A stretch of 32,806 nt of DNA from Gnetum montanum. Taxonomy: Eukaryota > Streptophyta > Gnetopsida > Gnetales > Gnetaceae. Under the pieces are notes generated by a model, which did no database searches, was not told the DNA's origin, and saw nothing but the letters and a program-made list of their open reading frames with translations. Positions within the stretch are counted from its first letter, which is position 1. Every line of letters starts with the position of its first letter. The stretch covers positions 889,225 through 922,030 of the forward strand of contig MNCI01026912.1 in the NCBI GenBank assembly GCA_015680685.1. Reading direction: 5' to 3'. This document shows, piece after piece, positions 1 to 10,574 of this stretch. Both the position numbers and the translations under genes were made by a program.

Positions 1-245
1 TATAATTACACATATATATCTATAGATCTTAGTCAAAATATCAATAAATTATATATTTATATTCTAATGGTTGTTTGGATGGCCTATGTCGGTATCCCTT
101 TTGATTATTCGGTTATTTTGATCATGTTTAGAACATTATAGTTTACTCTCAAGGTTGCATTTCTTGTTTCATGTTGTTTTTATTTCCCCACCATTTGCAT
201 TTTCATTCAAAATATTCTAGTTCTTGCACTTGCATGCAATCTGTA
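1..245 (+). other. 3' non-coding end of an LTR retroelement
   Basis: This AT-rich stretch has no open frame worth reporting. It lies directly upstream of a polypurine tract and an LTR start in plus orientation, so it is most simply the 3' untranslated end of an LTR element whose body lies left of the window. The assignment rests on position only. Confidence 0.4.
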
Positions 246-259
246 GTTTGGGGGCTAAG
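246..259 (+). promoter_or_regulatory. Polypurine tract (plus-strand primer site)
   Basis: The run GTTTGGGGGCTAAG ends exactly where the LTR-like sequence TGTTGAGG begins. A G-rich tract next to a TG dinucleotide is the usual 3' polypurine tract/LTR junction in plant LTR elements. It primes plus-strand DNA synthesis in reverse transcription. Confidence 0.55.
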
Positions 260-1559
260 TGTTGAGGCCAACCTCACCCATGCTAGGCATAAGGCCTTGA
301 TTAACAGTGACCACCCTTAATATAAATTAAAAGAAAAATTTTAAAAGAAAAAATAAATTAATACATACAAATCATGAGCAACAGGACATCACCCACCATT
401 AAAAATAAAAATAAATAAAATGAGGACCAACCAATGTGCCTTTTAAAATAAAATAAAATATAAACTTAAGGTTTTTTTTTGTGGTTTTGTTTTTAGGTGG
501 TTCGCGGTTAACGTGGAAAGGTGGCCAGCAATTAGGGTTAGGTTTTCTCCTCCCTCCTACAGGGCCGCCGCTATAAATGAGGGGAGAGAAGACAGATTTT
601 CTGGAGCGGGCTTCTCTGGCAGGCAGATCCGGCCCTGCTCATACCAGTTTCGGTCCTCGAAACAGATCTGGCCCTACGCTGATTCTAGGCCACGGTTCTG
701 TCATCGGCTGCTCCTCAATTCCTGCGCCCCATAGGTCGGGCCCTTTTCCGCCAGCACCTGCGCCGACTCCGCGCAGATCCTACGCCCACAGCAACGACAG
801 CAAAGGTGACGCACGTTTCTTTGACGGCAGTGTGCGATTAGGGCCCCCCCCCCCCACAGGGTAGGTCTGTCCCTTCACGTCCCAAATCTGTCATTTCTGG
901 GCCGTGTTCACCTCCTTCCTCGCCTGCATGCTCCGTCCCTCCACCTTCGCCTTCGTTGCAGCCTGCCTACTCCGCGCCTGCTCTAGCCTCTTTCAAGCCC
1001 ACCGCCTGCTGCTGCAGATCTGCGCACACCGACGCCAGATCTGTTAGATCTGCAAACCCCGCGGCCCTGGCTGCACACGAAACTACGACGTCTCTCTGTC
1101 TTCCTCCGCAGCCACTGTTCTTCCACCCGTTGCAGCCCATCCGCCTTCGCTGCAGCCCACGCCTGCACAGTCTGCTCCACGCGTGGTGAGATCTGCGTGC
1201 CCTCTGTTTTTCTTCCCGCGGCCCATAGCCGCAACCGCGCCTTCAGTCGCAACCGCGGCAACGACGACAAGCTCGCTCGGGTGGTTGGCGGTCTCTCCTG
1301 CGTCGGCAACGGCACTCAGTCTTCTTCCCGCGGCTATGCACAGGCTTTGCCCAGCTGCTGCGCATAGAGCAACGTCAACACCGCGCACGGTACACCTCCC
1401 TTTCACAGGGAGGTCTCACGGGCAGATTCTGGTTTTTTTATTTTTCCTGGTTCTTTTATTTTCTCGATCTCCCGTCAGTTGCAGGTTCTCTGGGGTTCGA
1501 CAACGAGCAGTCCTCTTATCTTCCAAGTAGTTGTTGCATGTGCCACAAAGGCAGCAACA
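260..1559 (+). repeat. GC-rich 3' LTR, about 1.3 kb (family A)
   Basis: The proposed LTR starts TGTTG after a polypurine tract and ends CAACA, giving a 5-bp terminal inverted repeat. Its first 280 bp are AT-rich (U3), followed by a TATA box and then about 950 bp of GC- and CpG-rich sequence (R/U5) that contrasts with all flanking DNA. AGATCTG recurs at 664, 1016, 1037, 1046 and 1189, with related AGATCC at about 626 and 774; a run of 12 C lies at 844-855. Several frames are open here, but they overlap on both strands and look like a by-product of GC content. The right end is inferred from the inverted repeat only; no second LTR is in the window. A captured GC-rich host sequence is an alternative for the second half. 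Confidence 0.5.
572..578 (+). promoter_or_regulatory. TATA box of the family A LTR
   Basis: TATAAAT lies about 310 bp inside the LTR, at the switch from AT-rich to GC-rich sequence. That is a sensible place for the U3/R boundary, with transcription expected to start roughly 30 bp downstream. Confidence 0.5.
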
Positions 1560-1742
1560 GCGGGACATATGAAAGTTGAAGTTTTGAATTATTTATCATG
1601 TTATAAATCGCACGAATTATTTTAAGTTTCCAATATTAAATTAAATTTAAGTATTTAAATATTAAATCAAATTTAAGCTTTTGTTTTGATATTTTGTTTA
1701 AAATATTGTTATTATCGTTTTGTCACATAGCCCTTTCCAACT

Positions 1743-1797
1743 GAGACTATTCCCGGGTTTCCGTACCCATACGGGAGGCGCCCTAGGCCATAGTCTC
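1743..1797. repeat. GC-rich inverted-repeat block
   Basis: Outer arms GAGACTAT (1743-1750) and ATAGTCTC (1790-1797) are perfectly complementary. Inside them TCCCG (1751-1755) can pair with CGGGA (1772-1776), or alternatively CCGT (1761-1764) with ACGG (1771-1774). The block is GC-rich within AT-rich surroundings. Function unknown. Confidence 0.45.
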
Positions 1798-2190
1798 CTC
1801 AAACGAGTTTTCACAGGTGTTGGCGGCGTGTTCAAAATTTACGCATCAACAGTAACAAAAAGGGTTTTATTTTATTGCTATCATTTTAGTTGTTGCAGAA
1901 ATTATATGTTTGGCTGGATTATGACTCTTCAGTAAGGAAATGGATCCCGCCATACCTTTGCAAATTTTCTTGCTTCAGTTTGATGATGATATTGCAATCT
2001 TCTGTGCAATTTTTAAGCATTAACAATATTTTGGATTTACATTGTACTTGTTCCATATTCTACACTGTTTTTTATGGTATATGAGATTTAATTTTTTAAA
2101 AAAAATTAATATATTTAAATTTTCTCTATCATGTCCCCGGCTACGAACCCATCCCCACCCCACTTTTTCCTTATGCACACAGACCCAAAC

Positions 2191-2256
2191 ATGTTCAGAA
2201 TCACGAATCCTCAATTCCTAGGTATGTTCAGAATGACGAATCCTCAATTCCTCACT
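2191..2256 (+). repeat. 33-bp tandem duplication
   Basis: A unit beginning ATGTTCAGAATSACGAATCC occurs at 2191 and again at 2224, offset 33 bp, with one clear mismatch over most of its length. A simple local duplication. Confidence 0.75.
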
Positions 2257-3978
2257 TCTACGAATCCAATTCTTTTGATGCATAGGTAACACTTGAGTCA
2301 AATCGAATCACGTTAGGATGAGAGCGTACGAGTTAAAAGCATTGATACGCAAGTTGGGCATGCCGTAAACAATGCTGCCAATTGGACGGACTTAGGCATA
2401 GTCATTGCCATTATGACGTGCTCCTTTTAAAAGCACAACGATCATCTTTGATGCCTTGTATATACAAACGATTGGAAGTAGAGATAATAAAGCACGCAAG
2501 GTCAATGTAAGCAGAGTCAAATGCAAGTAAAAGTACAAATTGAGATTTGAGAAATATTGCGCCCGTGTAAATTCATATTCATTTCGTAGTCATCGGAGGT
2601 GTTTGTACTAGGCATATCTTCTCCATGGATAGCCAGTTCAACGATCGGTCGCTTGGAGTAGAATCTTTGGGGATCTGACTTCAGTCAGGCTAACTTTTAT
2701 AATAAATTTATTTTTAGAAAGAAATCAATAATTTTAGGTATAACTTTCCAACTTTTCAATATAGCTTATCCTAACTTTGTTGTAATTATTAAAACATCTC
2801 ATATATTTTTCAACTTTTTAAACACTAGTATTAAGCTTTATACATCAGCGTGCAAAGTCTCGAGCAAACCAGCTATGCTACAAATTCTGCTCACTATCAT
2901 TCATAAGTATTAATGACAGTCTCTTAAAATTTTGCAGATTTTTCACAACGGATATTAATCCCTACCCCCGATTAAACAGACGGCAAATTTACACGCTCAA
3001 GATGCTAAACATTAGGGCCGTGGCATTTCTGGGAATACTAGTAGCCGGGTTAGGATTTGATTGTGATACGAACCTGTCTTGAATAGGATGGGAATTGGGG
3101 AACCTTCCTTTCAGAGTTTTTTATCTCGTAAATGCGTCACATTAACAGCACTTTGGGGGCGGTAAACAGCATCGTCATTGGTGGGGGAAGGATGTTGGGG
3201 GCAGTAAGAGCGCTGTAATTTAACACAATAATTACGCGGCTTTCCCATGGTGAGTCAAGGTCTTGTCGCAGGTGCAAAATTCTACGCAATTCTCCACCTA
3301 AGAAGCCTTGCCAAAAATGTGTGTATTGGTTGGCGTTTGAAGTGATCGCAAGTGCCGATGCGTCCATCCACAAGTTTACGCTACCCTTTGCAATGACATT
3401 TATTACTCAAATCTTCAATCATGCTGTTCCCTAACATTTGTTCCTTCCTTGTGGCAACTCTGTTACAAATTACGTTATCCTCATTTATCACCTTTTTTCT
3501 TCGTCTCTGACTTTGGTCCTATGTAATGCTCCGCTGGTGCTGCTGAGACACCTCGAATTCCCACCATGGTCCCACACATTTAATGCTTTTATAGCGCATT
3601 AAAATGACACCGCAAGACTAGAACCCTGAAATTAAATTAAATTAAAAAAACGCATACAATTATATCCATCTTCAACGTGGATCTGCATCATTCCAACAAA
3701 ATGGAGCTCGTTAGTTGAGTTCTAGAAAGAAGTTATACGTATAAGATTTACAATGGTTTTGCACGTAGTTGTCAACCTAATGCTAACTTTTCTTTTACAT
3801 TTCAGTTTCATATCAATAATAGCAAAGTTGAGCAAATGCAAATTTTTAAATTTTATAGTACAACTGTTAGATAAAATTAATGTAATGTTCAATAATGGGT
3901 TCTAACAAATTTATGGTAAATATAAAAGGTAAAAAAAATTATTTGAAATGCATAAGAGGTAACCAGTGAAATTTAGAA

Positions 3979-4109
3979 GTTCACTATGTATTAGGTGTAC
4001 TCCCAATGAGATGTCGCATTTTCCTCGACAAGCTTCATTTGAGTTCACATCATCTTACAATAGAAAGTGGGGGTGTTGGAACTTGAAATAATTGAAACAT
4101 AGGTACACC
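3979..4109 (+). pseudogene. C-terminal remnant of a Ty1/copia-like pol
   Basis: One plus frame reads a short segment containing LPMRCRIFLDKLHLSS that then runs into a G-rich tract. This resembles the last residues of copia RNase H, where a conserved 'LP...R...L..KL' segment is followed by a frame ending within the polypurine tract/LTR boundary. Only this short end can be argued; nothing convincing precedes it. The family call is inference from a short motif plus position. Confidence 0.35.
4063..4073 (+). promoter_or_regulatory. Polypurine tract and LTR start (copia-like)
   Basis: GAAAGTGGGGG is immediately followed by TGTTGGAAC from 4074. This is the usual polypurine tract/LTR junction of copia-type elements. 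The LTR that should follow is interrupted by the SINE-like sequence, and its far end is not identified. Confidence 0.5.
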
Positions 4110-4225
4110 CCAAGATTTAAAGAAATTTATAACTCAATGTTACTTGGTAGAATTGAACCTGTGACATGGGGTTACCAAGCCAAAACCCATATCACTACGC
4201 TAACACCTCATTGTTATCATCCATA
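4095..4225 (-). mobile_element. tRNA-derived SINE-like sequence
   Basis: Read on the minus strand, the sequence has an A-box-like TAGCGTAGTGATATGG and, 43 bp from its start, a B-box-like GGTTCAATTCT. This is the spacing of an internal RNA polymerase III promoter in a tRNA. The flanking bases do not close into acceptor or T-arm stems, so a functional tRNA is unlikely; a tRNA-derived SINE head or a decayed tRNA is the better call. It sits just inside a copia-like LTR start. I could not define its 3' tail or target-site duplication, so the boundaries are approximate. Confidence 0.5.
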
Positions 4226-4882
4226 CTAATCATTTCTCTCGGGCTATGCATATCTACCACCCTAATGAACTAGACAAGATCCACCTGGTAAATGGCCAAC
4301 ACCTGAAGCATTAGAAGTTGTATCTACCATCTGCGAGAGCTATAGATGAGCAAACTCATGTCTTTACTAAGAGGTCTATCAAGTGATAGATATACCTTAG
4401 TTGTGAGGGAGAAATTCTTCATGCTTTATTTCCATTATTCTACTTACTTGTTTCCATGTGTTGTAGGACTTTATTTTAGTTTGTTTAGTTAGAAATGATT
4501 TTGTGGGATATTTTTGAGTTCAATGTTTAATCATTGTTTATTTTTATTTTCTTTAGTATAATTATGTATCCATGGGAAATCAATTAATGTGCTTTATAAT
4601 TGCTTACCTTGAAAGCCAATGGTGAATGGGTGGGCTTAAAGGTGAAAAGATGGCTTAAGAGTGCTAAATAGGTCTAATGTGGAACTTTGGTTAATGAAAT
4701 TCATGCATAATACAAATTCATCCAACCACTTTTCTTCTACCATCACCAACGAACTAGACATATATTTAACAAGCAACTGGATCTTATAGCACAAGTGGAA
4801 AAGCTACTTCTACTAGATCCCTAGGAGGTGTAAGCTCTAGAAACCTAGAAGAATGCTTAGATGCCATTTAGAAAAGGGTATG
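4226..4882 (+). other. Flank of Element 1, possible copia remnant
   Basis: This 650-bp stretch forms the left flank of Element 1. Around 4340-4378 a plus frame reads DEQTHVFTK, which resembles the 'DQ.AD.FTK' motif near the end of copia RNase H, followed by stops and AT-rich sequence. The rest is unassigned. Confidence 0.3.
4878..4882. repeat. Left target-site duplication of Element 1
   Basis: GTATG immediately precedes the left LTR end. The matching ATATG follows the right LTR end at 11926-11930 (four of five bases equal). Ty3/gypsy integrases make 5-bp duplications. Confidence 0.65.
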
Positions 4883-5479
4883 TGATGAGCGACAAGGTAC
4901 CCCTACACTCAACCATACGAATATGAGCGTTTCACGCACAATCCAATTGAATTCCAAGGACTAAGCGCTTATGCACCCTTGTGGAACAAGGACGGGTTGG
5001 TTGATCGTTGTCTTCCCAAACTTACTTGTATGTCACAATTGTATGGTTAAGTAAGCTTGAGGCATATGATTTTTATATCTTTTCTGTTTTTATGTCCTGT
5101 GCTAATAGGGAAAGAGAGAGATAACTAGGTGGCTAATTTAACTTAACTACTCATTAACTAAGTTCTAACTAATCCTAACACAAGCATCTGTTCCCACTTG
5201 TCGTACACATCCTAAACTAGTGCAACACTGTTGGGATTACCAAACGCTAATTGTTACTGGGTTACCAAGCATTACACGCATGCTCGAAGTGGTCGTGCTT
5301 ATGTAATTTAATGATTTACTTAATTGATCAAAATGAATTACTGTGCTAATAACAGAAATGTAAAGTGCATAAAATAAAATAAATGCATAAGAAAATAAAA
5401 TAAAANTTTCAAATAGACTACCAGAGTTTCGCTACTTGACTACTAAAAGACTTCCTTCCAATTGTGCACCTAGGCATTG

Positions 5480-5487
5480 TATTTATA
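5480..5487 (-). promoter_or_regulatory. TATA box of the Element 1 3' LTR
   Basis: TATAAATA on the minus strand, about 150 bp from the LTR 5' end. The same box is conserved at 11770-11777 in the other LTR piece. Confidence 0.65.
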
Positions 5488-5516
5488 GGCTTGGGAACAA
5501 CTACTTTAATAATTAG

Positions 5517-5635
5517 AGTAACCACTCTAATAATTAGAATAAACCGCCAGAGTAACTGCTCTAATAATTAGAATAAAACGCTAGAGTAACTACTTTGATA
5601 ATTAGAATAAACTGATAGAGTAACCTCTCTCATCA
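5517..5635 (-). repeat. 34-bp tandem repeats in U3
   Basis: Three full units (5517-5550, 5551-5584, 5585-5618) and a partial fourth contain AGTAAC..CTCTAATAATTAG followed by AATAAA. The same array is at 11807-11925. They lie between the LTR 5' end and the TATA box, where enhancer repeats are common. Confidence 0.75.
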
Positions 5636-5644
5636 TACCCCCAC
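5636..5644 (-). promoter_or_regulatory. Polypurine tract of Element 1
   Basis: On the minus strand the sequence reads GTGGGGGTA directly before the LTR start TGATGAG. It is preceded by TCAGTC, as in the equivalent site of Element 2. Confidence 0.75.
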
Positions 5645-7600
5645 GACTGAATGAAAAACTCGTCCTTGAGTTCCTTACAAAATATTGGGAAGGTATGGGA
5701 TTATTGACTAACTAACAACTGATGGTGGAATGGGATGATAGACTCAACGTGCCTAGTGAATGGATCAATAAGCATATTACAACATTAGTGTTCGTGACCA
5801 TTGTGGTAACACTCGTACATAAATGACATCCAAGCCTTTATTTGGTAGCTTGTAGAGAAAGAGAGAGAAAGAAAATGAAGTGTGTTGCCACCAATGCTAA
5901 GATTGCGCCTTCCATTGTTTATCCATAGCCATGCCACCAAACTTGCTCCTTTTGTAAATGCTGTAGTCCATTCTGAGTGCTTCCTCCAAGCCCAATCCAT
6001 TGTTTGTATGATCGCCATCTACACACACAACACAGTCACAAATGAGCAAGGATAGATAAACCACAATGCAGTTGATACCTTACCTCGATATGAAACGCAT
6101 TGGCTGAGTTGTGGTTATGGTAGAAAATGGTTTGGAGATTTATCACAGGTGACTACCCAAGGTGTAGGGGTTAGGCGAATAGTAAAATGGAGAAAATTGA
6201 AAAATTTATGCCAAGGCCCCCACAACTAAGAGCGAACCTCTGTAGCTATAAGATGGAAAACTATGAGGAACAAGAAAGATGGAAAAAAATAACAACTACA
6301 ACACCAATAAAATGGATGTTATGGATGGGGATGAAACAAGAGATGATTGATTGTAGGAAATGTTTAAGGAAAAGAACTTAACAATTGCACCAAAAAGGAA
6401 TGCTAGTGGGTCCTCCCCAAAGCAGGCTCATGCCTTTTATGCCTTGACAGACCCACAATCCAGAGAGTCCGTATGCTCTAGGAATGTCATTTGGAAGCAA
6501 GAGTTAAAAACTTACCCACAAGAATTTACCAAAGAAAAACAATGCATCAACCCAAAACGGACTAATGATAAAATCGACAATGAGGTAGAAAATGGGAAGA
6601 AAGATGGAGAGGAGAGAATGGAATGGAATCCCAAGAACAAGGTTGTGTAAAGCCCCTTTTGTATTTCATGGTTAAGATGACTGAGTAGAAATTCATCCCA
6701 AATCCAAACTCAAACCAACCACATTCAGTGACCTCACATCAATACACCTGGCTAATCCATCCTCTTGAAGCAACAAGAATGCTTCCACAAAGAGTCACCA
6801 CCATTTCGAGGAGAGCAAGATGGAGAAGCAGGAAGTGAGAAAGGGCCTTAGTTAGAGGAAACCTTCAGGCATGGGTAACATGTCTTTCCAGTGCCATAAC
6901 CAACGTTTGTAGCCCATATTGCTTTATTATGTCTAAGGGGTGTGCTTTGAATTCTCACCTTTCTCTCTTTTTCTCTTTTTTTTTAAATGTTTATGCATGA
7001 GAACCACACCATGCAAAGACTTATTTTTATTCACTCAGTTTCCTGATATTTGAACAATGTCAAAATGGTAGAAAACCCAAGAAAAAGCATCCGAGCACCC
7101 AAGAGAATGGCTAGCACCAATGTATCAAATCCCCTTGAAGTCACACCCTTTTCATCCTTTGAGTCTTTCCTTGGTTTGAAAAATATCCAGCCACCAATTC
7201 ATTAACAAGTTGACTTGGAAAAAGGGGACTATACAATTCCAAGTCAAAGGAGACCATAAAGTTGTATGGATGAGTGGACGACATGGACTCATTGCCTATT
7301 TTACCAAAAGAACCATACCTTAATATCAGTATCATAATTCAAAGGTAAAAACCAAACATTAGCAATCAATATAATATAATTCAATCCACCATCATGAGCA
7401 CTTACTGGATAACAAATAAAAGTAAATCAAGCAATCAAACAAATAGTAAAAACATGAACGATGGTGTAAAACAAAAACAAGAAAAGTTGAAAGAATGTGT
7501 AAAAAAAAATTCAAAAAGAACTGAGGGCCTAGAATGGTTAGCATAGGTGGCCATCTCCCTCACGACTAAGTTGGAAGGAGGAGATCCGAAATAGTGAGCA
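5645..7600 (-). other. 3' non-coding region of Element 1
   Basis: About 2 kb lies between integrase and the polypurine tract. The part from about 6640 to 7600 is recognisably homologous to 24090-25200 of Element 2 (for example the AACCAACCACATWCAGTGAC block and the GATGWGGACTCATTGCC block). Short open frames on both strands here (for example plus 6360-6650) have no counterpart in the homologous region and are treated as chance. A conserved hairpin lies at 6939-7018. Confidence 0.6.
6939..7018. other. Conserved hairpin, copy A
   Basis: The order on the plus strand is GGTGTG (6939-6944), CTTTG (6945-6949), TTCTCA (6952-6957), a loop of about 40 bases, TGAGAA (6998-7003), CACACC (7005-7010), then CAAAG (7014-7018). 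TTCTCA pairs with TGAGAA and GGTGTG with CACACC; CTTTG can also pair with CAAAG, which would make a pseudoknot. Two further copies in Element 2 keep this plan while changing the inner stem on both sides. Confidence 0.65.
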
Positions 7601-8720
7601 AGGTTGTCCATCAAGAGAGGTAGCATGTGTACTAGCTGTCCTAAGCTCTTGGAAAGGTTTGGTTTGTTGCACGTTGACCAAAATTTTCTTATCCAGGCTC
7701 TCAGGTTTGTACATTGTCATGACCCTTAAAGGAAAAGTTGCATAAATAATATAATATCCTTCCCATAGTTTTTGAAATTTAGTATGTTATGGCACATGTG
7801 TGGGATTCTAGTAGAGAACCTTATCTCTTGGCTTCTTAGGTCATGATGTTATTTATTGAAGGCCTTGTGCAATTCATTAGATGATAGGGCAGCTAATCGG
7901 TCTTCATCTAGCAACTGTTGTTTTTGTGCTAGATCAAGGTCAAGGTTGAGGTCACATGCCTTGGATAGTGTATGGAGCTCAGTTTGAATGGGAAGCATTG
8001 GTAATTTACCGTACACTAACTCATAGGGAGAGTAGCCTGTAGGAAGTTTCCATGTGGAGCGATATGCCCAAAGAACATCATTCAGTTTAGTGCTCCAGTC
8101 TCACCTAAACTTGCTAATGGTTCTTGTCCAAATCTTCATAATCTCCCTATTGGTGACTTCTACTTGACTGTTCACTTAGGGGTGGTATGGTGTAGGTAGT
8201 TTATGCTCAGCTGCAAAGCGTTGCATTAATTTCTGAAAAGTTGCACCTGTGAAGTGTGTACCATTGTCTGAAATAAGTGCACGTGGCATGCCAAACCTGT
8301 TTATGATTTGTTGTTGAACAATCATGCAGCTGTAGATGATGTACAATCTTTAATAGTAGCTACTTTGGCCCATTTTGTTAGGTAATCAATGACAACAATA
8401 ATATAAGCTTTTTTATTGGAAACTGGTGTAATCGGCCCCATAAAATCAATTCCCCAAATGTCGAAGGGTTCTAATGGTTGAATCCATTGTTGTGGATCCT
8501 CCATTTTAGCAGTCATTCCCCCATCACATTGACAGTGCTCACAAGATTGGGCGGAATGATGGGTGTCCTGAAATAATGTAGGCTAATAATATCTTGCAAG
8601 CAAGATCTTGATGGCTGTTCGTCTCCTAACATAATGACCCCCACAAGGACCCTCATGAGCATATTGGAGAACTTGTAGTTGATCTATATCGGGAACACAC
8701 CATTGACCCAAGCCATTGAG
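7600..8720 (-). pseudogene. Element 1 integrase (decayed)
   Basis: The integrase region is visible in pieces on the minus strand. Near 8660-8540 are remains of the N-terminal zinc-binding module (an HEGPC..HY segment, then CEHCQ). The catalytic core starts at 8516-8322, where DIWGIDFMGPI carries the first catalytic Asp. The frame then breaks and the second Asp and Glu regions are degenerate. A C-terminal segment is recognisable near 7900-7740 (LAALSSNELHKAFNK), but the WEGPY motif present in Element 2 has decayed. Multiple stops and frameshifts make it non-functional. Integrase would join the cDNA ends to host DNA. Confidence 0.75.
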
Positions 8721-8929
8721 ACACACTTTGTAAAGCTACCCATTGATCTCCATAAAGTACTTAGCTTGGTGAAGAAACTGTTGTTTCTTCTTAAGGTCTA
8801 ACTCTTGTGGTGTTTGTTGGGTGAGGAGATAGGTAAGAATGCTATTGTACTAGTTTGTCTATGTGGGTGATTGATTATTCACTACACCAACAAAGAGGAA
8901 TTCATTAGGGAAATGATCAAAATTAGATA

Positions 8930-9364
8930 CTCATCCTCTTTGTTGTCCCATCGCAACCGAGATAAATGATCAACAACTACATTCTTGGTGCCATTACGAT
9001 CGATCATTGTAATATCAAACTCTTGTAAGATTATAAGCCATCATATGATATGAGGGCTTACCATTGGCTTATTCATGAGGAACTAGATTACACTATGATC
9101 TGTATATATATATACTTTATATCCCAATACATAGTGTCTAAACTTTTCTAGTGCAAACACTACAACCATCAATTCTTTCTTTGTGGTAGTGTAGTTAAGT
9201 TGTGCACCACCGATACTTCTACCTGCACAATGAATGTAATAAGGACGCTTATGGTCATCTAATTGTGTAAGTACAGCTCCTAAGGCATAGTTGGATGCGT
9301 TAGTCATGATATGGAATGGTTTGAACCAGTCAAGAGCTTGTAGAATGGGTGTTTCTACTAGCAT
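8930..9364 (-). pseudogene. Element 1 RNase H domain
   Basis: An open segment of 93 codons from 9364 continues in frame past a stop. It shows the Ty3/gypsy RNase H pattern: ASNYALGAVL near residue 23, a KKEL segment with the Glu at about residue 64, and YTDHS with the Asp at about residue 89. The first catalytic Asp, normally in 'TDAS', is Asn (TNAS). The domain would degrade the RNA strand of the RNA-DNA hybrid. The following HLSRL marks the connection to integrase. Confidence 0.8.
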
Positions 9365-9371
9365 CTATTTC

Positions 9372-10397
9372 AGAGTTTAGAAAGCTAATTCGCATTCCCT
9401 GGTCCACTCAAAAGGTACATCCTTTTTTGTTAATTCCACCAATGGTTTGGCAACCTTTGAAAAGTTCTCAATAAATCTCCTATAGTAGCCAATATGTCTA
9501 AGGAATGATCAAATATCTTTGATAGTTTCCAATTGATGGGTAATTCCTTGGATAATTTTGATTTTCTCANTCCATAAAGACCTCCACGCCATTCCTTATC
9601 TGCTATTGGAATATGCTTAGAACTAGTCGTTGAAATGTTGCAGGGGTATAGCACAAGCCAAACGACATATGTTTGTATGCAAACGTTCCCCAAGGACTGG
9701 TGAACGTAGTCTTGGCTTGGTGTTCTGGGGATATTTGTATTTGGTTATATTCGCTATATCCATCTAGAAAATAGTAATAGCAATGCCCTGTGATGATGTT
9801 TAAGACTTGGTCAACAAATGGCAATGGAAAGTGATCTTTGAATGTTGCCATATTTAGTAGCCTGAAATCTATGCACATCCTCCATTTACCTCCCTTTTTA
9901 GGCACAATAACTAAGGGGCTAACCCATTCGCCATCAGTAATGGGGTATATGAACCCAGCCTTGAGAAGCTATTCGATTTCTTCCTTAACTACTTGCTTCA
10001 GCTTAGGGTTCAATCACCTCTGTGGTTGTCTTCGAGGCTTCATGGAGGGGTTAGTGTAAATTCTATGTTGGCATATCCAAGGATCTATTTCAGTTAATTC
10101 AAGATATGACCAAGTGAAGGCTTCTAACCATTTATTTATTACCTTCAGCAGTTCTTCTTTCTGTTGAAGAGCAAGCTTAGCATTGATAATTACCGATTTT
10201 TCATTTTTAAGGAATGTGTATTCCATACCGATGGACAATGGTTTCAGCTTGAGGGGCTCCTGCTTAAATTTCTCAGGGATTTCCAACTTCCCCCAATTGA
10301 TATTTTCAAGGTTAAGACTTGGAAGTTGGTGGTGAACTTGCTCTAATGTTTCTATGCTATCGATGTAAGCACAAGTCAAACCCTCAGTTGGTTCCAT
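9372..10397 (-). pseudogene. Element 1 reverse transcriptase (catalytic motif deleted)
   Basis: From 10397 the minus frame gives the linker typical of Athila-type pol (LKPL...YTFL) and then the RT fingers. KKGGKWRMCIDFRLLN, FLDGYSEYNQI and FGLCYTPATFQR follow in the segment from 9905. The frame is the same as gag-PR. The strand then reads GVEVFM and jumps at an N (9570) to the EKIKII segment. The 'FMDD' Asp pair and about 175 bp, judged from Element 2, are therefore absent. Several stops are present. It is either a deletion allele or an assembly join, because the N sits exactly on the seam. Confidence 0.85.
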
Positions 10398-10574
10398 GCA
10401 TATGAGTGAACTACTTTCTTGATTAGTTGTCAGCCACTGGGTGTCTTCCTATCATGTGGCTGCTGCATACAGGCATCTTTGTATGTTAATCACTTGTGCA
10501 CACTGATTGCATGTAGGCAATGCTAAACTTTGCACAAACCATGACCTCTACATGCAATTACACCCTGTGTCACT

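Larger units (their letters stand above)
1560..3965. other. Unassigned AT-rich sequence
   Basis: I recognise no gene or element here. Visible items are a compact GC-rich inverted-repeat block at 1743-1797, a 33-bp duplication at 2191-2256, and a possible tiny exon-like segment near 1898-1931 flanked by TTGTTGCAG and GTAAGG, which I do not trust. The longest open frame (minus, 3373 to 3137) has no recognisable domain. Confidence 0.4.
4883..5635 (-). repeat. Element 1 3' LTR
   Basis: The ends are TGATGAGC on the left and CTCTCATCA on the right, and a G-rich tract adjoins on the internal side. The left part matches U5 of the Element 2 LTR and of the plus-strand LTRs at 13128 and 31969. The U3 part (right) is built of 34-bp repeats and is unlike the U3 of the other LTRs. 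A TATA box is at 5480-5487. The R region with an AATAAA and CTTTATTCAAGC block, seen in the other LTRs, is missing, and a single N stands where it should be (5406). The assembled LTR is therefore probably shorter than the real one. Confidence 0.85.

Noticed and set aside
577-1530. Several overlapping open frames on both strands (60-115 codons) in the GC-rich LTR
   Set aside because: They overlap in opposite strands and frames, have no recognisable motif, and follow from high GC lowering stop frequency.
1898-1931. A possible 33-bp coding exon with splice-like flanks
   Set aside because: The junctions fit weakly, but no neighbouring exons or protein similarity could be found.
3137-3373. Minus-strand frame of 78 codons in unassigned DNA
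   Set aside because: No domain, no repeat of it elsewhere in the window, and length expected by chance.
4141-4219. A functional tRNA gene on the minus strand
   Set aside because: A-box and B-box spacing fits, but acceptor and T-arm stems do not form, so a SINE-like relic is the better call.
6187-6650. Two plus-strand frames of 64 and 96 codons in the Element 1 3' region
   Set aside because: They are antisense to the element, lack a domain, and the homologous part of Element 2 does not keep them.
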